From Uranotaenia lowii (taxonomy: Eukaryota > Arthropoda > Insecta > Diptera > Culicidae), in assembly GCF_029784155.1 (NCBI RefSeq), contig NC_073693.1:290380875-290444874 (forward strand): a DNA stretch of 64,000 nucleotides, written 5' to 3'. Shown here one piece after another: positions 11,762 to 23,624 of this stretch. The notes below the pieces were generated by a model. It was not told the DNA's origin and ran no database searches. It saw nothing but the letters and a program-made list of their open reading frames with translations. Position numbers and translations under genes: made by a program. How positions within the stretch are numbered: the stretch's first letter is position 1; the number at the start of each line of letters is the position of its first letter.

Positions 11762-12716
11762 TTAACGACTAATTTTTTCCTTAAATATTTGAAGCAGTTT
11801 GTTTTTGAATATGGATCTACTATTTATTTCTTTAAGATCATTGGGTAAGATGTTATATTTGGTTGGTCCGATGAAAGAAATTCGTTTCTGCCCTAAAGTT
11901 GTAAACGACCGACAGGGTTGTAGATAATTAAAAAAACGGGTATTATGTGTTCTTATAGCTGTTGTAAAATTAATGTTCTGGATGGTATTTGATGAGTGTA
12001 TGTTGTCAAAGACGTATACTATAGTTTGGAAATCGCAAAGATCAGCTATTGGTAAAATGTTATGAGAATTGGATGAATAAATAAGTTTTGTTGAGTATAG
12101 CATAGGGAGGTTGTAAATATTCTTTAAACATCTGTTTTGCAATGATTGAAGCTTTTGTAGATGTGATTGAGACGCTCGACCCCAGACTGAGATAAGATAA
12201 TGTAAGACTGTGTCGATGAAAGCATAATAGAATTTCAATAAGACATGTTTAGGCACAGAATTTCGTAACCTCCAAAGAACACCACAAAGCGGGGAAATTC
12301 GTTTTTCAAGATTTCGTATGTGACAATTCCACGAGAGAGTATTATCCAGATAAATACCTCAATATTTGTAGGTTTTTACTTCTTCTATAACAAACTGGTT
12401 CATATTTGGATCTCTATGTGGTGGTAAAACTTTCCTGGACGAGCGAAATATCATATATTTGGTTTTTGTGTAGTTTAAAGATATATTTCAATATTTCAAT
12501 AAAAATAAAAAAATAAGTTTTCCATGAAAATAGCTACTATTCCATTGCATTGGAATAAATTTACAGGTAATAATTTCTAAATATGGACTACAAATGTTCA
12601 AAAAAACAAAACGTATGAAGACTCACCGACCAAATATTTTAATTTTGCCTGAAAATGATTCAGAAAAGGCTAAATTTTCCATTTCTGAAAAAAATAGAGT
12701 TACTGTATTTTTTCTT
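11762..12716 (-). pseudogene. LINE reverse transcriptase, C-terminal fragment with frameshifts
   Basis: Continuing on the minus strand, about 12500-12716 shows decayed palm sequence. In a shifted frame TVTLFFSEMENLAFSESF sits where the catalytic FADD box belongs, so both key aspartates are lost. From ~12490 the frame reads SLNYTKTKYMIFRS, then KTYKY, a TGA stop at 12359-12361, then GIYLDNTLSWNCHI. It then runs open to 11762 (164 codons from 12256), with WGRASQSHLQKLQSLQNRCLK typical of the region after the thumb. At least one frameshift and one nonsense codon confirm a dead copy. Confidence 0.85.
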
Positions 12717-13919
12717 TTAAACATCTTCCATAAAAGCACCGTGATACAAAAGAAAGAGCAAAGGCCCTATATTGCTGCCCTGTGGAACGCCTACGCTAAT
12801 GTTTCTCATATCACTCTCTGTTCCTTGCATTACTACATATTGCTTCCTATCCGAAAGATAACTCCGAATTAAATCATTTGCAATACCCCTGATACCATAT
12901 TTGTTTAGTTTTTCCAGAAGAATGCCGTGATTGAGCGTATCAAATGCTTTTTTTAGGTCCAGGAATAAAGCACCAACTATATTTTTGGAGTCGATGTCCT
13001 TAATTATGGAATCCACGAGTTCAGAGATTGCGATAAGAGTGTTTGATCCTGCTCTGAATCCATATTGCATACTGTACAGAACATGGTTGCAATTAAGAAA
13101 ATTTGTTATTCTATTTACCAGTAGTTTTTCAAAGACTTTACTAAAAACGCTGAGACTTGAAATTGGTCTATAGTTATTAACATCTTCTGGATCACCCGAT
13201 TTGAATATAGGAGTCACTCTTGCAATTTTAAGGCATTCTGGGTACGTTCCAGATTTAATTATTAAATTGAAAAACTTTTTCAAAATGTGAGAAAATATAG
13301 TACTATTATTTTTTAACACACTTACGGGAAAACTGTCGGGCCCACAGCTTTTTTTGTTTTTAAGGGTAATAATGACAGAATTGACTTCGGTTTCTTCAGT
13401 AGGTTGCAGAAAAATTGAGTTTTGGATTTCATTAATATTGGACAAAACATCATATTTAATTTCAATGGGTATTTCCTTTGCAAGATCTGATCCAATCGAT
13501 GAGAAATGTTTGTTAAACTTATCACCAACACGTTTTTGACCTGTAATGAGTTCTTCGCCATCTGTAAGAGTGATCGGTGAAGATGTTTTAGATTTCCCTA
13601 AAAGTTGATTTATATTTTTCCAGAGTTTAGAGTGGGTAGTATCATTCAGTAATCGTTCATAATACAGCCTTTTACACGTTTTCTTTTTATTACAAAGTTT
13701 TTTGTTTATGTGTTTAAGCATTTCTTTAAGGTTATCATCATTAAGATGATTTTTTACTCGTTTCAAATAATTATCTTTTAATTTTATTAGAGCCCATGGG
13801 TCATACGACATCCAAGGACAGTATCTACGCTTCAGGTTTATTTGTTTAGAAACTGTTTTTGTACACTGCTTCAACATACGAGTGTAAGTAGATGTTAATT
13901 CTACAATTCCGCTGTTCAC
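12717..13919 (-). pseudogene. LINE reverse transcriptase, N-terminal and palm fragment
   Basis: This 400-codon open frame also stays open upstream to ~14002. Visible reverse-transcriptase motifs in order are GPDSFP (residues 193-198), NYRPIS (249-254), LFLDLKKAFDTLNH (318-331, carrying the first catalytic Asp) and GVPQGSNIGP (377-386). The N-terminal 190 residues match the usual linker between endonuclease and reverse transcriptase, with a PWMSYDPW-like start. The frame then ends prematurely after LLFLLY, just where an IND...FADD segment should follow. It is the strongest protein match in the window and belongs to the Jockey-superfamily, CR1/L2-like group. Not functional. Confidence 0.9.
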
Positions 13920-14002
13920 ATTGTCTCCAAGGACAAAAGAGCTAAGATAACTCGTAAATAGGTTATTAAGTTTTGAATGATCCTTAATATCTTTTTTTAA
14001 AA

Positions 14003-14724
14003 CCTACTCATGATGTTCATATACAGCAGCAAGTATGTAACTCGACTTTCAAGCGGTGAGCTCAGGTTCGAGTCTTGGTAAGAACATTGTATTTGAAATG
14101 TGATTTAGTAATAAAAATATGCTTAGTCAAATCAATTCAAGCATAAGGAGGCGAACATTTTTTTTTCCGATTTTTTTGGCTGCTCGTATAAGTGTACTTT
14201 AAGGCTGATATGAAGTTTTTAAACGATTGATGTGAATTTTCAGTAAACTCCAAAGTTCGTTTATCTATTTGAAAATAGAGCTGTAGAGAAGTCGTTTAAG
14301 AATTCAAGATTGAGCTGTTGAAATTTGATATCCGGATATCCGAAATTTTGGTAGCCTAGATAAGCTTTTTCCGAAGCAACCAAAAGTTCGGAAATCACTT
14401 AAAGAACGTACTCATAAGTTCACAGAGAGCTGTAAAAAGTTCCGTGGAAATGATAAATCAAGGGCCATGGAACTTCTTCCCTTATCGTATTCAGCGAATA
14501 CTCAAAAAAGCTTTAAAGTTCTGTTTCCGTTTCTGTTTCTACTCTTTTAGAAACATTAAAGTTGGTATGAAGAAAAAAAATCTACTTGTTGCGTACTTCT
14601 CATTTTTTCAACATCTAGTAGAAATCAAAGAGTCTTTTTTTTAAGTATTTTTAACAGCTTAGCAGTTCGTTAAAAAAATCCCTTTTATACTCTTTTGTAA
14701 ACTTAAAAGTTTACATATGGGATC
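14003..14724. repeat. Tandem duplication copy A, right part
   Basis: CTCATGATGTTCATATACAG (from 14007) corresponds to CTCATAATGTTCATATAGAG at 14940-14959. Homology continues through GCGGTGAGCT and AATATAAGT-like phrases to about 14370, where it becomes patchy. It includes a GGTTCGAGTC box B-like string (14067-14076), but no good box A, so a SINE call is not supported. Confidence 0.65.
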
Positions 14725-15423
14725 GCCAAGTAAGTAAGTACATTTAAAGGCTTAATTATACTTGTTTTGAACTTTAACCCGTGTTTGCATAAACAAATAC
14801 ATGGTTACTTGGGAAACGACAATATGAAGTACACATTTAGTTCCGAAAAATCTTAGCATCTTTTAAGATATGGTAAAGCAGAAATAAGAAACCGGAATGT
14901 CTCAATAAAAAACATCTCATTGAGTAAAATCGTTACCTTCTCATAATGTTCATATAGAGCAACAAGTATGTAACTTAATTTTCATGCGGTGAGCTGGGTT
15001 TCGAGACTTAGTACGACTATTATATTTGAAATGTTAGTTATTTATAAAAACATGCTCGGTCAAATCAATTCATGCAAAAAAAGACGAAAAAAGTATATTT
15101 TTTTAATTTTTTGGACTGCTAATATAAGTGTTCTTCAAAGCAAATTAGATATTTATAAAAAAAACTTATGTAAACTTGAGGTAAACTTCAAATTTCTTTA
15201 AACTACTTAAACTACTACTTACTAAATTGAGCTGTAGAGAAATCGTTCAAGACTGAACTTATAAAACTTGATAGAGGAATGTTATCTGAACTTTTGGTCG
15301 CTTGAAAAGCGTTTATTGGCTCGTACTATGAAATAAATTCTTAAAACGGAAACGAAAACGATTGCCACTTCTATTTTCAGGCCTTGATAGTTTAAAGGTA
15401 TCCTAAAATTGAATCTAACATTA
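14725..15423. repeat. Tandem duplication copy B
   Basis: This is the second copy of the ~1-kb unit and lies directly downstream of copy A in the same orientation. It lacks the LINE, so it preserves the pre-insertion sequence ATTGAGTAAAATCGTTACC (14917-14935). The downstream end is cut by or abuts the piggyBac-like element at 15428. Divergence of roughly 15-20 percent by eye makes the duplication old and the LINE insertion younger. Confidence 0.65.
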
Positions 15424-15594
15424 TTAACACTAGAAGGACCGGAAAATTGAATATACCTGTTCGGACCGTGACCAGTCAAAATGACTGGTAAAGGGGAAAT
15501 TTTTTCTATCAATATATTTTTAAATTTTTTCTTTTGAAATTATTTTGTTATTAATTCGATAACATTTTTGTTATAAAATTGAAATATTTTTTCA

Positions 15595-16885
15595 CCATGG
15601 GTGCCCGGAATCATCTCAGTTTGGCATAGTTGACGAATGCGTGTATGTCATAAAATGAATATGTCAAATAATTATCAAAAAATTGAAACACATTATCAAT
15701 CTAATAATAAAAACATGTAAGATGGCTATGGTTATTGACCATGGGTGCACGGTTTCACTTCAGTTTTGTTTTAGTAGATATTTTCTAACATCCATCGCTC
15801 TGAAGTTTTTCAACCCGATGCCTATAAATTACACCTGATATTGTAGGTTTTGAAGTATATTTTTTATATAAGTAGAGCAATTTACCATGGGTGCACGGAT
15901 TCACCGCCATTCATCCAAAATAAATTTTTTTTGCTTGTTAAAGGTAAAAAATAAAGACTTTTAAAGATTCAAATGAAAATGTGTGTTATATACATGGTTT
16001 TTCACTATGGGTGCACGGATTCACCGCGTTTTAATCAAATATTGGACTTTTTGCAATTTTTTAAAACGCATTATTACAAATCTGAACTAAACCAAAGTCG
16101 AAATCATGTCTTTCATGTTGAGACATAATTATTTAAATAACGATTTTTATTTTATGCTCCGTTTTTTTATTCCTGGAAAAGAAATATTTCAAATATATCT
16201 TGAAATAATGAATTTATTTATTTATTATTAAAAAACAGGTTTTTGCCATCTTATATTTATCTGATAAGATCTGATCAACATCCAAGAAATTGGAAAACGG
16301 TTACCATGGATCGAGTGAATTTTAGGAATTATATGCATCAAGTTATGTCGTGCGACGGAAAACAGTGGAAATAAAAATAATGAATCAACATTGTCAAATG
16401 TACACATTGATTTGTTTTTCCTTAAAAGTTTTCCGATTGACTAATGTTGCATTTCAAATGCCTATCATATCTTTCTCAAAAATATTTTGTGTTCTGAAGC
16501 AAGTTGAAAACTATTTATTTCTATAGAATAAACAACGGCGAATTTACAGCCATTCCGTGCACCCATGTTGAAAAACTTTAGCGCTAATATGGTCTATCAG
16601 ATAGACTGGCGTGAGTCTAGTCTAGGTATGCCAGGTGTACTGGGTTCGATTCCCGGTATCGGCAAGAAAACTCTAGGGTTCAAACCCCGTAAGTTGCCGA
16701 CAGGTAAGATAGGTAAGATGTGTTTCCTCTTATACTAAGAATGTTCAATCAGTTGCCAGCCTTATACACGGGTGCCGGAATACCTGTAAGGGAACTTGAA
16801 TTGGAAATTTGTCGAACCTAATAATCTAAGAATGCATGTGAATACATACTTGGGCAGAAACTGCGGTGAATCCGTGCACCCATGG
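15595..16885. repeat. Convergent array of a 21-bp motif inside the piggyBac-like element
   Basis: CCATGGGTGCACGGATTCACC or close variants start at 15595, 15739, 15885 and 16005 on the plus strand (spacings 144, 146 and 120). The same motif is on the minus strand at 16552-16567 (partial) and 16865-16885 (exact). Plus copies fill the left half and minus copies the right half, so the array mirrors the element's own symmetry. This is what subterminal transposase-binding sites would look like, but that role is inference. The core GTGCAC is itself palindromic. Confidence 0.8.
16589..16790 (+). mobile_element. tRNA-like SINE-type insertion
   Basis: A near-perfect pol III box B (GGTTCGATTCC, 16643-16653) lies ~35 bases after a weaker box A-like TGGCGTGAGTCTAG. 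A second GGTTCAAACCCC (16678-16689) follows shortly after. The segment separates minus-strand motif copies of the piggyBac-like element and looks like an insertion in it. The folded cloverleaf does not close convincingly, so it is not called a tRNA gene. Boundaries are approximate. Confidence 0.5.
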
Positions 16886-17577
16886 TGGATAACCAACATA
16901 TGAAGAATAATCAAATATAAAAAAAAATCATTTAAATTGTTCAGTTTCATAGGTATAAGGTCTTCAAATTTGAATAAATAAGTACACAATTCATAATTAT
17001 TTTTCTCATACTAGTTCAGTATAAAACATATTTATCAACTAAAATTACTCGATTACTCGAATGGACATGTATTAAAACTAACATAACTTTTACAAATCTT
17101 GATGAAATTTCGCCAAATTTTGACAGAAAGTTCGATTATAGTTGAGCAACAAAACAGACCAAAAAAATTGGGAGTCAAGTGCTTGAAGCGCCACACAGCG
17201 GTCGATCCGAGAACTTTTTCTACAAATTTTCATGACTTCGCATCGAAAATCAATAATTTCATAGCGAATGACACACTCCTGCCCACCATAAATCAACTAA
17301 GGCTCTTTGTCTTGAATGTAGATTGCAAATAAAACCAAAAGCAAGCGAAAAAAATTTATCTTGTTTGAGTTATAGGTTTGTGAATTTTACCAGTCATTTT
17401 GACTGGTCACGGTCCGAGTGTCCATGGCGAAATTTTTCTCGCTTATTAAAAGAGCTAGAAAAATAAAAAATACACAGTTTTGTAGAGATTCAAAATTCAT
17501 GAAAAGTGTTTAAAAGATATTCAACAAACAAAGTGTCCCACCAGTCATTTTGACTGGTGCGGTCTTTCTAGTGTTAA

Positions 17578-20087
17578 CTACGTAATTGCTTGGGCTTAAA
17601 ATCAGTTGGGTGATCTAAACCTCAAATCGTGTTTAAGGTCATTCATTGAATTATAAATTGAAGCAAGTAAGGACGTTTGAATAGTAATTCAGCAGTAAAT
17701 ATTTTAAATTTTTCGAAAATTCTTCGGAAATATTGGTATAGGTAATTCAAAGAAACTTCCTTGAGCTTGAGCTTGCTATCAACCACGGTCCGCCTGCGGC
17801 CCCTCCTGGCCAATGGCATAATGGTTGCACTCCGTGATTGGTTCGAGATAATCAATGTTGTACAATGAAGCAAATGAAAGGTGCTGGGAACAAGCATCAC
17901 AATCTCACTGTACACTTTTGAGAATCTCCTACTTTAAAATGAACCAATAACGACGCCGGCCAAGTCCATGTAGTCGATAGGAGGAAAGGAAGTGCAGCAC
18001 ATGTGGAGATATGTTTAATGGAGACCGGCTGTACGCCATCCCTCCACAAATCTCCACGCTGAATCTTTTGGGAAAAGGTAGTGCGGCATGGAAAATCATC
18101 TTGGTAGACGAATTAGCCACTTGAGACCTAAGCTCCTAATATCCTAAAACACCTACGTTTCCTATTGAAACTCCTGATTGAACCTAGAGGCCTTAAACAG
18201 GTATAAGTTTACAAACTAGGAACTGTACTTAGGCAGTCCTGTACTAAAGTGTCCCTAGCTGAACTGGGCCTCATTTAATTCAGTGTTCAGATTTGGTGTT
18301 GTTACCAAATCTATCTCTATGAAATTCATTCAAAATGTGTTTTGTGTTAACACCGTAGCACATTTTTCAAAATATCTACAAAAATCGTCTGACTGTACTA
18401 AGATTTTACATTTCAAAACAAAAAAAATAAGTTTTATGCTATATAAGAGTGATTATGATGAAATGTTATAAGTTTTTAGCTACAAATTCACAAGGAGTTT
18501 AGATGTTCGCAGTTTGATTAACCTCATTAACGGAAATAAAATAGATTTAAAGAAAAATGACTGTACAGCGTACCATGTTTACGGATTTCCTGTAACCTTG
18601 ATATCAAACCTGAAAACTAAATTACTGAAATTATAGAAAACTCTATCATTTACTGTACTTGAACAATTCCAAATGCTTCTGAATGTTTGGAATATCTTGA
18701 ATACTTGGTGAAAAAAACCGAAAAATTTTGCCTTGTTAACATATTACTTAATAAAATATATGCATACATGTAAGTTTTTTTCGAATATTAATAATGCATA
18801 TTTATAAAATTTTAGCTTCCTGTTTTACTAGTGAACCTGCAACAAAATAACATTGAATTTGATGGCCGAAGGATCGGAATAAACGATATGAATGACTTAA
18901 ATTTTTTAACAGACATATAGTTTTCTGACGACGAACACCAGAGCAGTGAACAAAATTGCTCCTAATCACAAATTCATATGAGTTTTTAAAATTATTTTCT
19001 TGCAGTACAACAGCAATCACAATATTCTCCTTAGTTGAGTTTTCTATTAGAAAGGTAAAAGCTTCACGACAAAAACTTGGATCGATTGGAATCGATTTTA
19101 ATAGTTCTTTTGTATCGATTGGAATTTTGTTTTTCAGACGTCGCTTCTCTTACATGTAGGTTCACTGTATTTTACTATAACGCATGCAATTATCTACGAT
19201 CACAGCAGTCCATTAAATGACTACCTTCATGCACACGCAGCCGCACCAAAGAAATAAACATTGAGAATAAATTAAAGATTTTTTAAACGGTTTTTGAACT
19301 GTTGATGAACAAAAAATCTCAGCTGATGGAACAAGCATGAAAAAAAAACTTCCGGAATCTTAGGGTTTCTGGAGATATCTGATAATCACTTTGAGTGTTG
19401 CATCCAAACAAACGTTATCGTCAGTACTTTTTAGTACTTAGTATATATTAGGGAGAATAAGAAAGAGTCACGAAATCGACCATTGCAAAGCAAAGCAAAA
19501 ATAAAAAAAAAACTGGAAACCCGGGATTTCTTGCCGACTGCCATCCTCCGTTTTATGGCATCTATGTTTGCTCGGACGTCTAACTTTTCCTGCCACAAAT
19601 CAATCGAATACATTCTAATTTCATTTCGCACATTAGTTCTCATGACACGACGAAAGAAATAAAAGTTTTCTTGCAAATTCCACTACAATTTCTCAGATCA
19701 TCAAGTTTTAAGATTTCATAAAATAATGGAGATATTTCAAATTTGTCAAATTTGTCATAATTAACTAAATTGACTAAAGATTTGATTTAATCCTGAATTT
19801 CTCAAAACTAATGGATTTTTTTTCTTTTTCTGGTATGCTTCGCGAGTATAATCAAATATTGAAATAAGGTAAGATAACATCAAAGCATTGTCTCAATGAC
19901 ATCGAATCACTTTAAAATATGAGGTCAAGTAAGCTAGTTGAATTCGTTTTTTTTATCATGTCAAATAAAGATCAAACTTCTTCGATAGAAATTGGCATCA
20001 ATTCCAGTGTCTCCACTCTATTTGATTCAATGAATTCTCACAAAATCTTCGATTCATGAAAACTTAAAACTGAGCTGGATTGTACAA
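17578..20087. other. Gene-free interval between piggyBac-like element and satellite
   Basis: No gene is recognised. A GC-richer patch at 17760-18130 has short frames on the minus strand (90 and 63 codons) without family motifs. From 19735 scattered TTTGTCAAATTTGTCATAAT strings foreshadow the satellite. The remainder is AT-rich with no clear inverted or direct repeats. Confidence 0.5.
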
Positions 20088-21422
20088 ATTGTCAATTTTG
20101 TCAATTTTGTCAATTTTGTCGATTTTGTCAATTTTGTCAATTTTGTCAATTTTGTCAATTTTGTCAATTTTGTCAATTTTGTCAATTTTGTCAATTTTGT
20201 CAATTTTGTCAATTTTGTCAATTTAGTCAATTTTGTCAATTTTGTCAATTTTGTCAATTTTGTCAAGTTTGTCAATTTTGTCAATTTTGTCAATTTTGTC
20301 AATTTTGTCAATTTTGTTAATTTTGTCAGGTTTGTCAATTTTGACAATTTTGTCAATTTTGTCAATTTTGTCAATTTTGTCAATTTTATCAATTTTGTCA
20401 ATTTTATCAATTTTATCAATTTTGTCAATTTTGTCAATTTTGTCAATTTTGTCAATTTTGTCAATTTTGTCAATTTTGTCAATTTTGTCAATTTTGTCAA
20501 TTTTGTCAATTTTGTCAATTTTGTCAATTTTGTCAATTTTGTCAATTTTGTCAATTTTGTCAATTTTGTCAATTTTGTCAATTTTGTCAATTTTGTCAAT
20601 TTTGTCAATTTTGTCAATTTTGTCAATTTTGTCAATTTTGTCAATTTTGTCAATTTTGTCAATTTTGTCAATTTTGTCAATTTTGTCAATTTTGTCAATT
20701 TTGTCAATTTTGTCAATTTTGTCAATTTTGTCAATTTTGTCAATTTTGTCAATTTTGTCAATTTTGTCAATTTTGTCAATTTTGTCAATTTTGTCAATTT
20801 TGTCAATTTTGTCAATTTTGTCAATTTTGTCAATTTTGTCAATTTTGTCAATTTTGTCAATTTTGTCAATTTTGTCAATTTTGTCAATTTTGTCAATTTT
20901 GTCAATTTTGTCAATTTTGTCAATTTTGTCAATTTTGTCAATTTTGTCAATTTTGTCAATTTTGTCAATTTTGTCAATTTTGTCAATTTTGTCAATTTTA
21001 TCAATTTTGTCAATTTTGTCAATTTTGTCAATTTTGTCAATTTTGTCAATTTTGTCAATTTTGTCAATTTTGTCAATTTTGTCAATTTTGTCAATTTTGT
21101 CAATTTTGTCAATTTTGTCAATTTTGTCAATTTTGTCAATTTTTTCAATTTTGTCAATTTTGTCAATTTTGTCAATTTTGTCAATTTTGTCAATTTTGTC
21201 AATTTTGTCAATTTTGTCAATTTTGTCAGTTTTGTCAATTTTGTCAATTTTGTCAATTTTGTCAATTTTGTCAATTTTATCAATTTTGTCAATTTTGTCA
21301 ATTTTGTCAATTTTGTCAATTTTGTCAATTTTATCAATTTTGTCAATTTTGTCAATTTTGTCAATTTTATCAAATTTGTCTGTTTTGTCAGTTCTGTCAA
21401 TTTTTTTGACAATTGTGTCAAT
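20088..21422. repeat. 9-bp satellite (TTTTGTCAA)n, about 148 units
   Basis: The unit TTTTGTCAA is repeated head to tail for ~1.33 kb with few variants: TTTTATCAA, TTTTGTCAG, TTTTTTCAA and one TTTTGACAA. Variants are denser at the two ends and the middle is nearly pure, which suggests ongoing homogenisation by slippage or unequal exchange. Because the unit is a multiple of three and only one of six frames has a stop, it creates spurious open frames of 400-455 codons (TKL, DKI and SIL repeats). These are not genes. Confidence 0.97.
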
Positions 21423-22653
21423 GGTTTTTTTAAATTTCAAATTGAAGAACCGCTTTTGAATAAATATGCGCTCTGAATGTTCAACCCAGTACCTCGCCGA
21501 AAAGATTAATGGCTTATTGATTTACGATTGACCGCTCTCGGAGGAACGATGCTGAGTGTGAAATTTTACCCCGTTCACAGAACGACGTTTCATCCCGGTA
21601 CCTACCTGTGTTTGTTTTTCGGGGAGTGCTTTCGGGATCGACTCATCATCATAACAAGCTTCCTCTTTAGTGATGTTCGAAGCCACTCAACCGGGTGCGG
21701 ATATGAGCTTGGTTACACATACGCAAACACACACAAGCAGACAAACACACACACAAACACGTGCCTCGGCTACAAACTAATGGAAACGGTTATACATTAC
21801 ATAGTCCATGCATTATTAATTATCTTTTTATTATTGGAAAAGTCAGCAATACCTAGTAGCAGCAGCGCAACAGCAATGGATGGAGTACATCGATGCAATG
21901 CCATACTGTTGAAGTTATAATTCATCGCTTTTGTCGATTTTGTTCCAGTGTGCTATAAATATTGACTTTCCAATAGGGCCCAGCCAGTAGTTTTTGGTTG
22001 ATGGCTGTCCCAAAAGGGGTAACAGTGTTTTACTCTGGCGACCTTCACAATGGATTGCTAGTTTATAAACGCGGATGCTGTTTTGTTCCGTTTCGGAGTA
22101 CCGATCGTTAAGTGATGATTTATTGACACCAGATTTATGATTCTGATTTGCGAAAATTCATTTAAAATTTCTCATTTTTTCTCTTACATTTTGGGCTCCA
22201 AAGGCAATTTGATGCAATTTAATTTCATCTCTGTCAGCTTATTTGAATTAAAATTGAACATACATTTTTTTCTACTCTTTGTCTGTGAAAGTGGAATACG
22301 ATTGTAAAACAAGATTGATTTAGCTTTGGAACAGCTTTTAAAGATATGAAAAAAAAATCAACGAAAAGCATCGTTAAACTAATTTTATTGATATTTTTTC
22401 TAAAAAAAACATTTAAAACTCAAAAACTGAAAAAAAATAAAATAAAATTTTTTTTTCAGTTACTAAAGAATAATCCATCATTATGAATCTTAACGAAAGG
22501 ATGGGAACAACATATTACGTTGAATTTAATACGATTTTACACTAACCGGTGGCTCCAGAGAGTAAAAATAATTTCTCAGTTTATAATTATTATAAGCTTA
22601 ATGTTAAAGTATCTAAAACGGATTTCATGATATTGCTTAAGCTTCTTCAATTT
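21423..22653. other. Gene-free interval with a CA-rich tract
   Basis: About 21480-22120 is GC-richer and looks single-copy. It contains a short CA-rich microsatellite (ACACACACAAGCAGACAAAC and similar, about 21716-21765). A 130-codon plus-strand frame crosses this microsatellite and shows no domain, so I do not call it. After 22120 the sequence is AT-rich with A/T homopolymers. Confidence 0.5.
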
Positions 22654-23235
22654 AGTGGGGAAACGTGGACCACTCTGAATATCTAAGCTGTGTCTTGGGA
22701 TAAAAATTTCAATCGAACTGTCATCGTCGTCGCTTTCCGTAAGCATATTTTTCTATGTGTTATTGACTTATGTACGCCTCACATGCTTCTTTTATGTAAC
22801 TAGCCAAAAGAAAATTACTTACATAATCAAATAGGCACCCGGAATTGGCATAGGTGAGAAACCAGTAGTTCATAAAAAAAATATGTTCATATGCTTATTA
22901 TCTCAGTTTTGTCTTGCTCTTTCACATGTAAAAGGAATTTTACTTGAACCTGTTTGCAAATCATCTCTTGTGGGTAATTATGGGCCACCTTTATTGTGGT
23001 GTTTTTATACACATTCATAACATTCATACATACATTTATCTTGTTTGTATAATGTTCTAACCCCAAATGAAAAGTTGTGATAAATATTCTGTCAATTTTA
23101 GTCGATGATTTATAGTTGAACATAAATCTTTTTTTTTTAAACGAACATAAACAATCCCAATTTTGTTTTCCATTTTATCATTTATAATAAAGAAGTTATA
23201 GAACGTAGAAAAAATGTGGCCCATGATTCCCCACT
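22654..23235. mobile_element. Dispersed TIR element, copy 1
   Basis: AGTGGGGAAACGTGGACC at 22654-22671 is mirrored imperfectly by GGCCCATGATTCCCCACT at 23218-23235. The whole segment is related, in reverse complement, to 48890-49595. Shared internal phrases include AACTGTCATCGTCG (near 22717) and GCATATG followed by a TTAT-type string. Recovering the same two ends in an independent copy supports these boundaries. There is no transposase frame. Confidence 0.65.
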
Positions 23236-23624
23236 CTCCCATAAAAAAATTTAAATTTATCTTATCTCTTAAAAATACTGCTTTTTTTCTAGTTTTTCTA
23301 GATTTAAATAAATAAATGTTCCTGTCGTTAAAAATGAATCTGCTTCATGAAAATTATATGAATACTTAGAAACTAAATGAAAAAAAAAATCAAAAAAGTA
23401 ATACATATTCGATTTAAAACACTGGGTACACTAAGATTTTTATCATAAACATTTCTAATAACAATGGATGAAAATGCTGTGATAAGAACATGATTACCTT
23501 ACTTATAAAAATAAGTCTACAATAAAATACGTTTAAGTGGGTTTTTTTTCAATAAATTATCTGCATATACAGTAACGTTCAATAAAATAACGAAATCGCG
23601 TGTAGAAGCGCGCTTCTGGGTGAA
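23236..23624. other. AT-rich spacer with a 14-bp palindrome
   Basis: No gene is seen. AGAAGCGCGCTTCT at 23604-23617 is a perfect palindrome immediately left of the foldback element. A string ACAGTAACGTTCAATAAAAT at 23569-23588 resembles Tc1-type ends, but no partner was found. Confidence 0.45.

Larger units (their letters stand above)
11371..14002 (-). mobile_element. 5'-truncated, dead CR1/L2-like LINE
   Basis: On the minus strand the element runs from about 14002 to a 9-base T run at 11371-11379, which is the poly(A)-like 3' end. It contains the end of a linker region, reverse transcriptase and C-terminal region, then ~380 bp of 3' sequence. The apurinic endonuclease domain expected upstream is missing, typical of incomplete target-primed reverse transcription. 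The reverse-transcriptase frame is broken. The insertion is nested in tandem-duplication copy A. Comparison with copy B locates both junctions, although a clear target duplication is not visible and about 4 bp appear lost. Confidence 0.85.
15428..17573. mobile_element. piggyBac-like non-autonomous element, 2.15 kb, TTAA-flanked
   Basis: The left end CACTAGAAGGACCG and the right end, in reverse complement CACTAGAAAGACCG, differ at one base. They are bounded by TTAA at 15424-15427 and 17574-17577. The combination closely resembles piggyBac ends, where TTAA is followed by CCCTAGAAAGA. Subterminal palindromes ACCAGTCAAAATGACTGGT (15471-15489) and their counterparts at 17389-17407 and 17540-17558 extend the symmetry. 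CGGACCGTG precedes the left palindrome and CACGGTCCG follows the inner right one. The longest internal frames are 77 codons or less, so no transposase is encoded. A SINE-like unit is nested near 16600. Confidence 0.88.

Noticed and set aside
15595..16025. CRISPR-like array of spaced repeats
   Set aside because: Only four copies with 120-146 bp spacing, plus inverted copies, inside a eukaryotic transposon. The arrangement does not fit CRISPR.
16600..16700. A genuine tRNA gene
   Set aside because: Box B is good but box A and the acceptor stem are poor, and a SINE-like context fits better.
20054..21459. Open frames of 455, 405 and 408 codons
   Set aside because: They are translations of the 9-bp satellite in different frames and strands (TKL, DKI, SIL repeats). 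The array length, not selection, keeps them open.
21528..21920. 130-codon plus-strand frame
   Set aside because: It crosses a CA microsatellite (THKQTNTHTNT) and has no family features.
23569..23588. Tc1-like terminus ACAGTAACGTTCAATAAAAT
   Set aside because: No inverted partner or matching TA-flanked end was found nearby.
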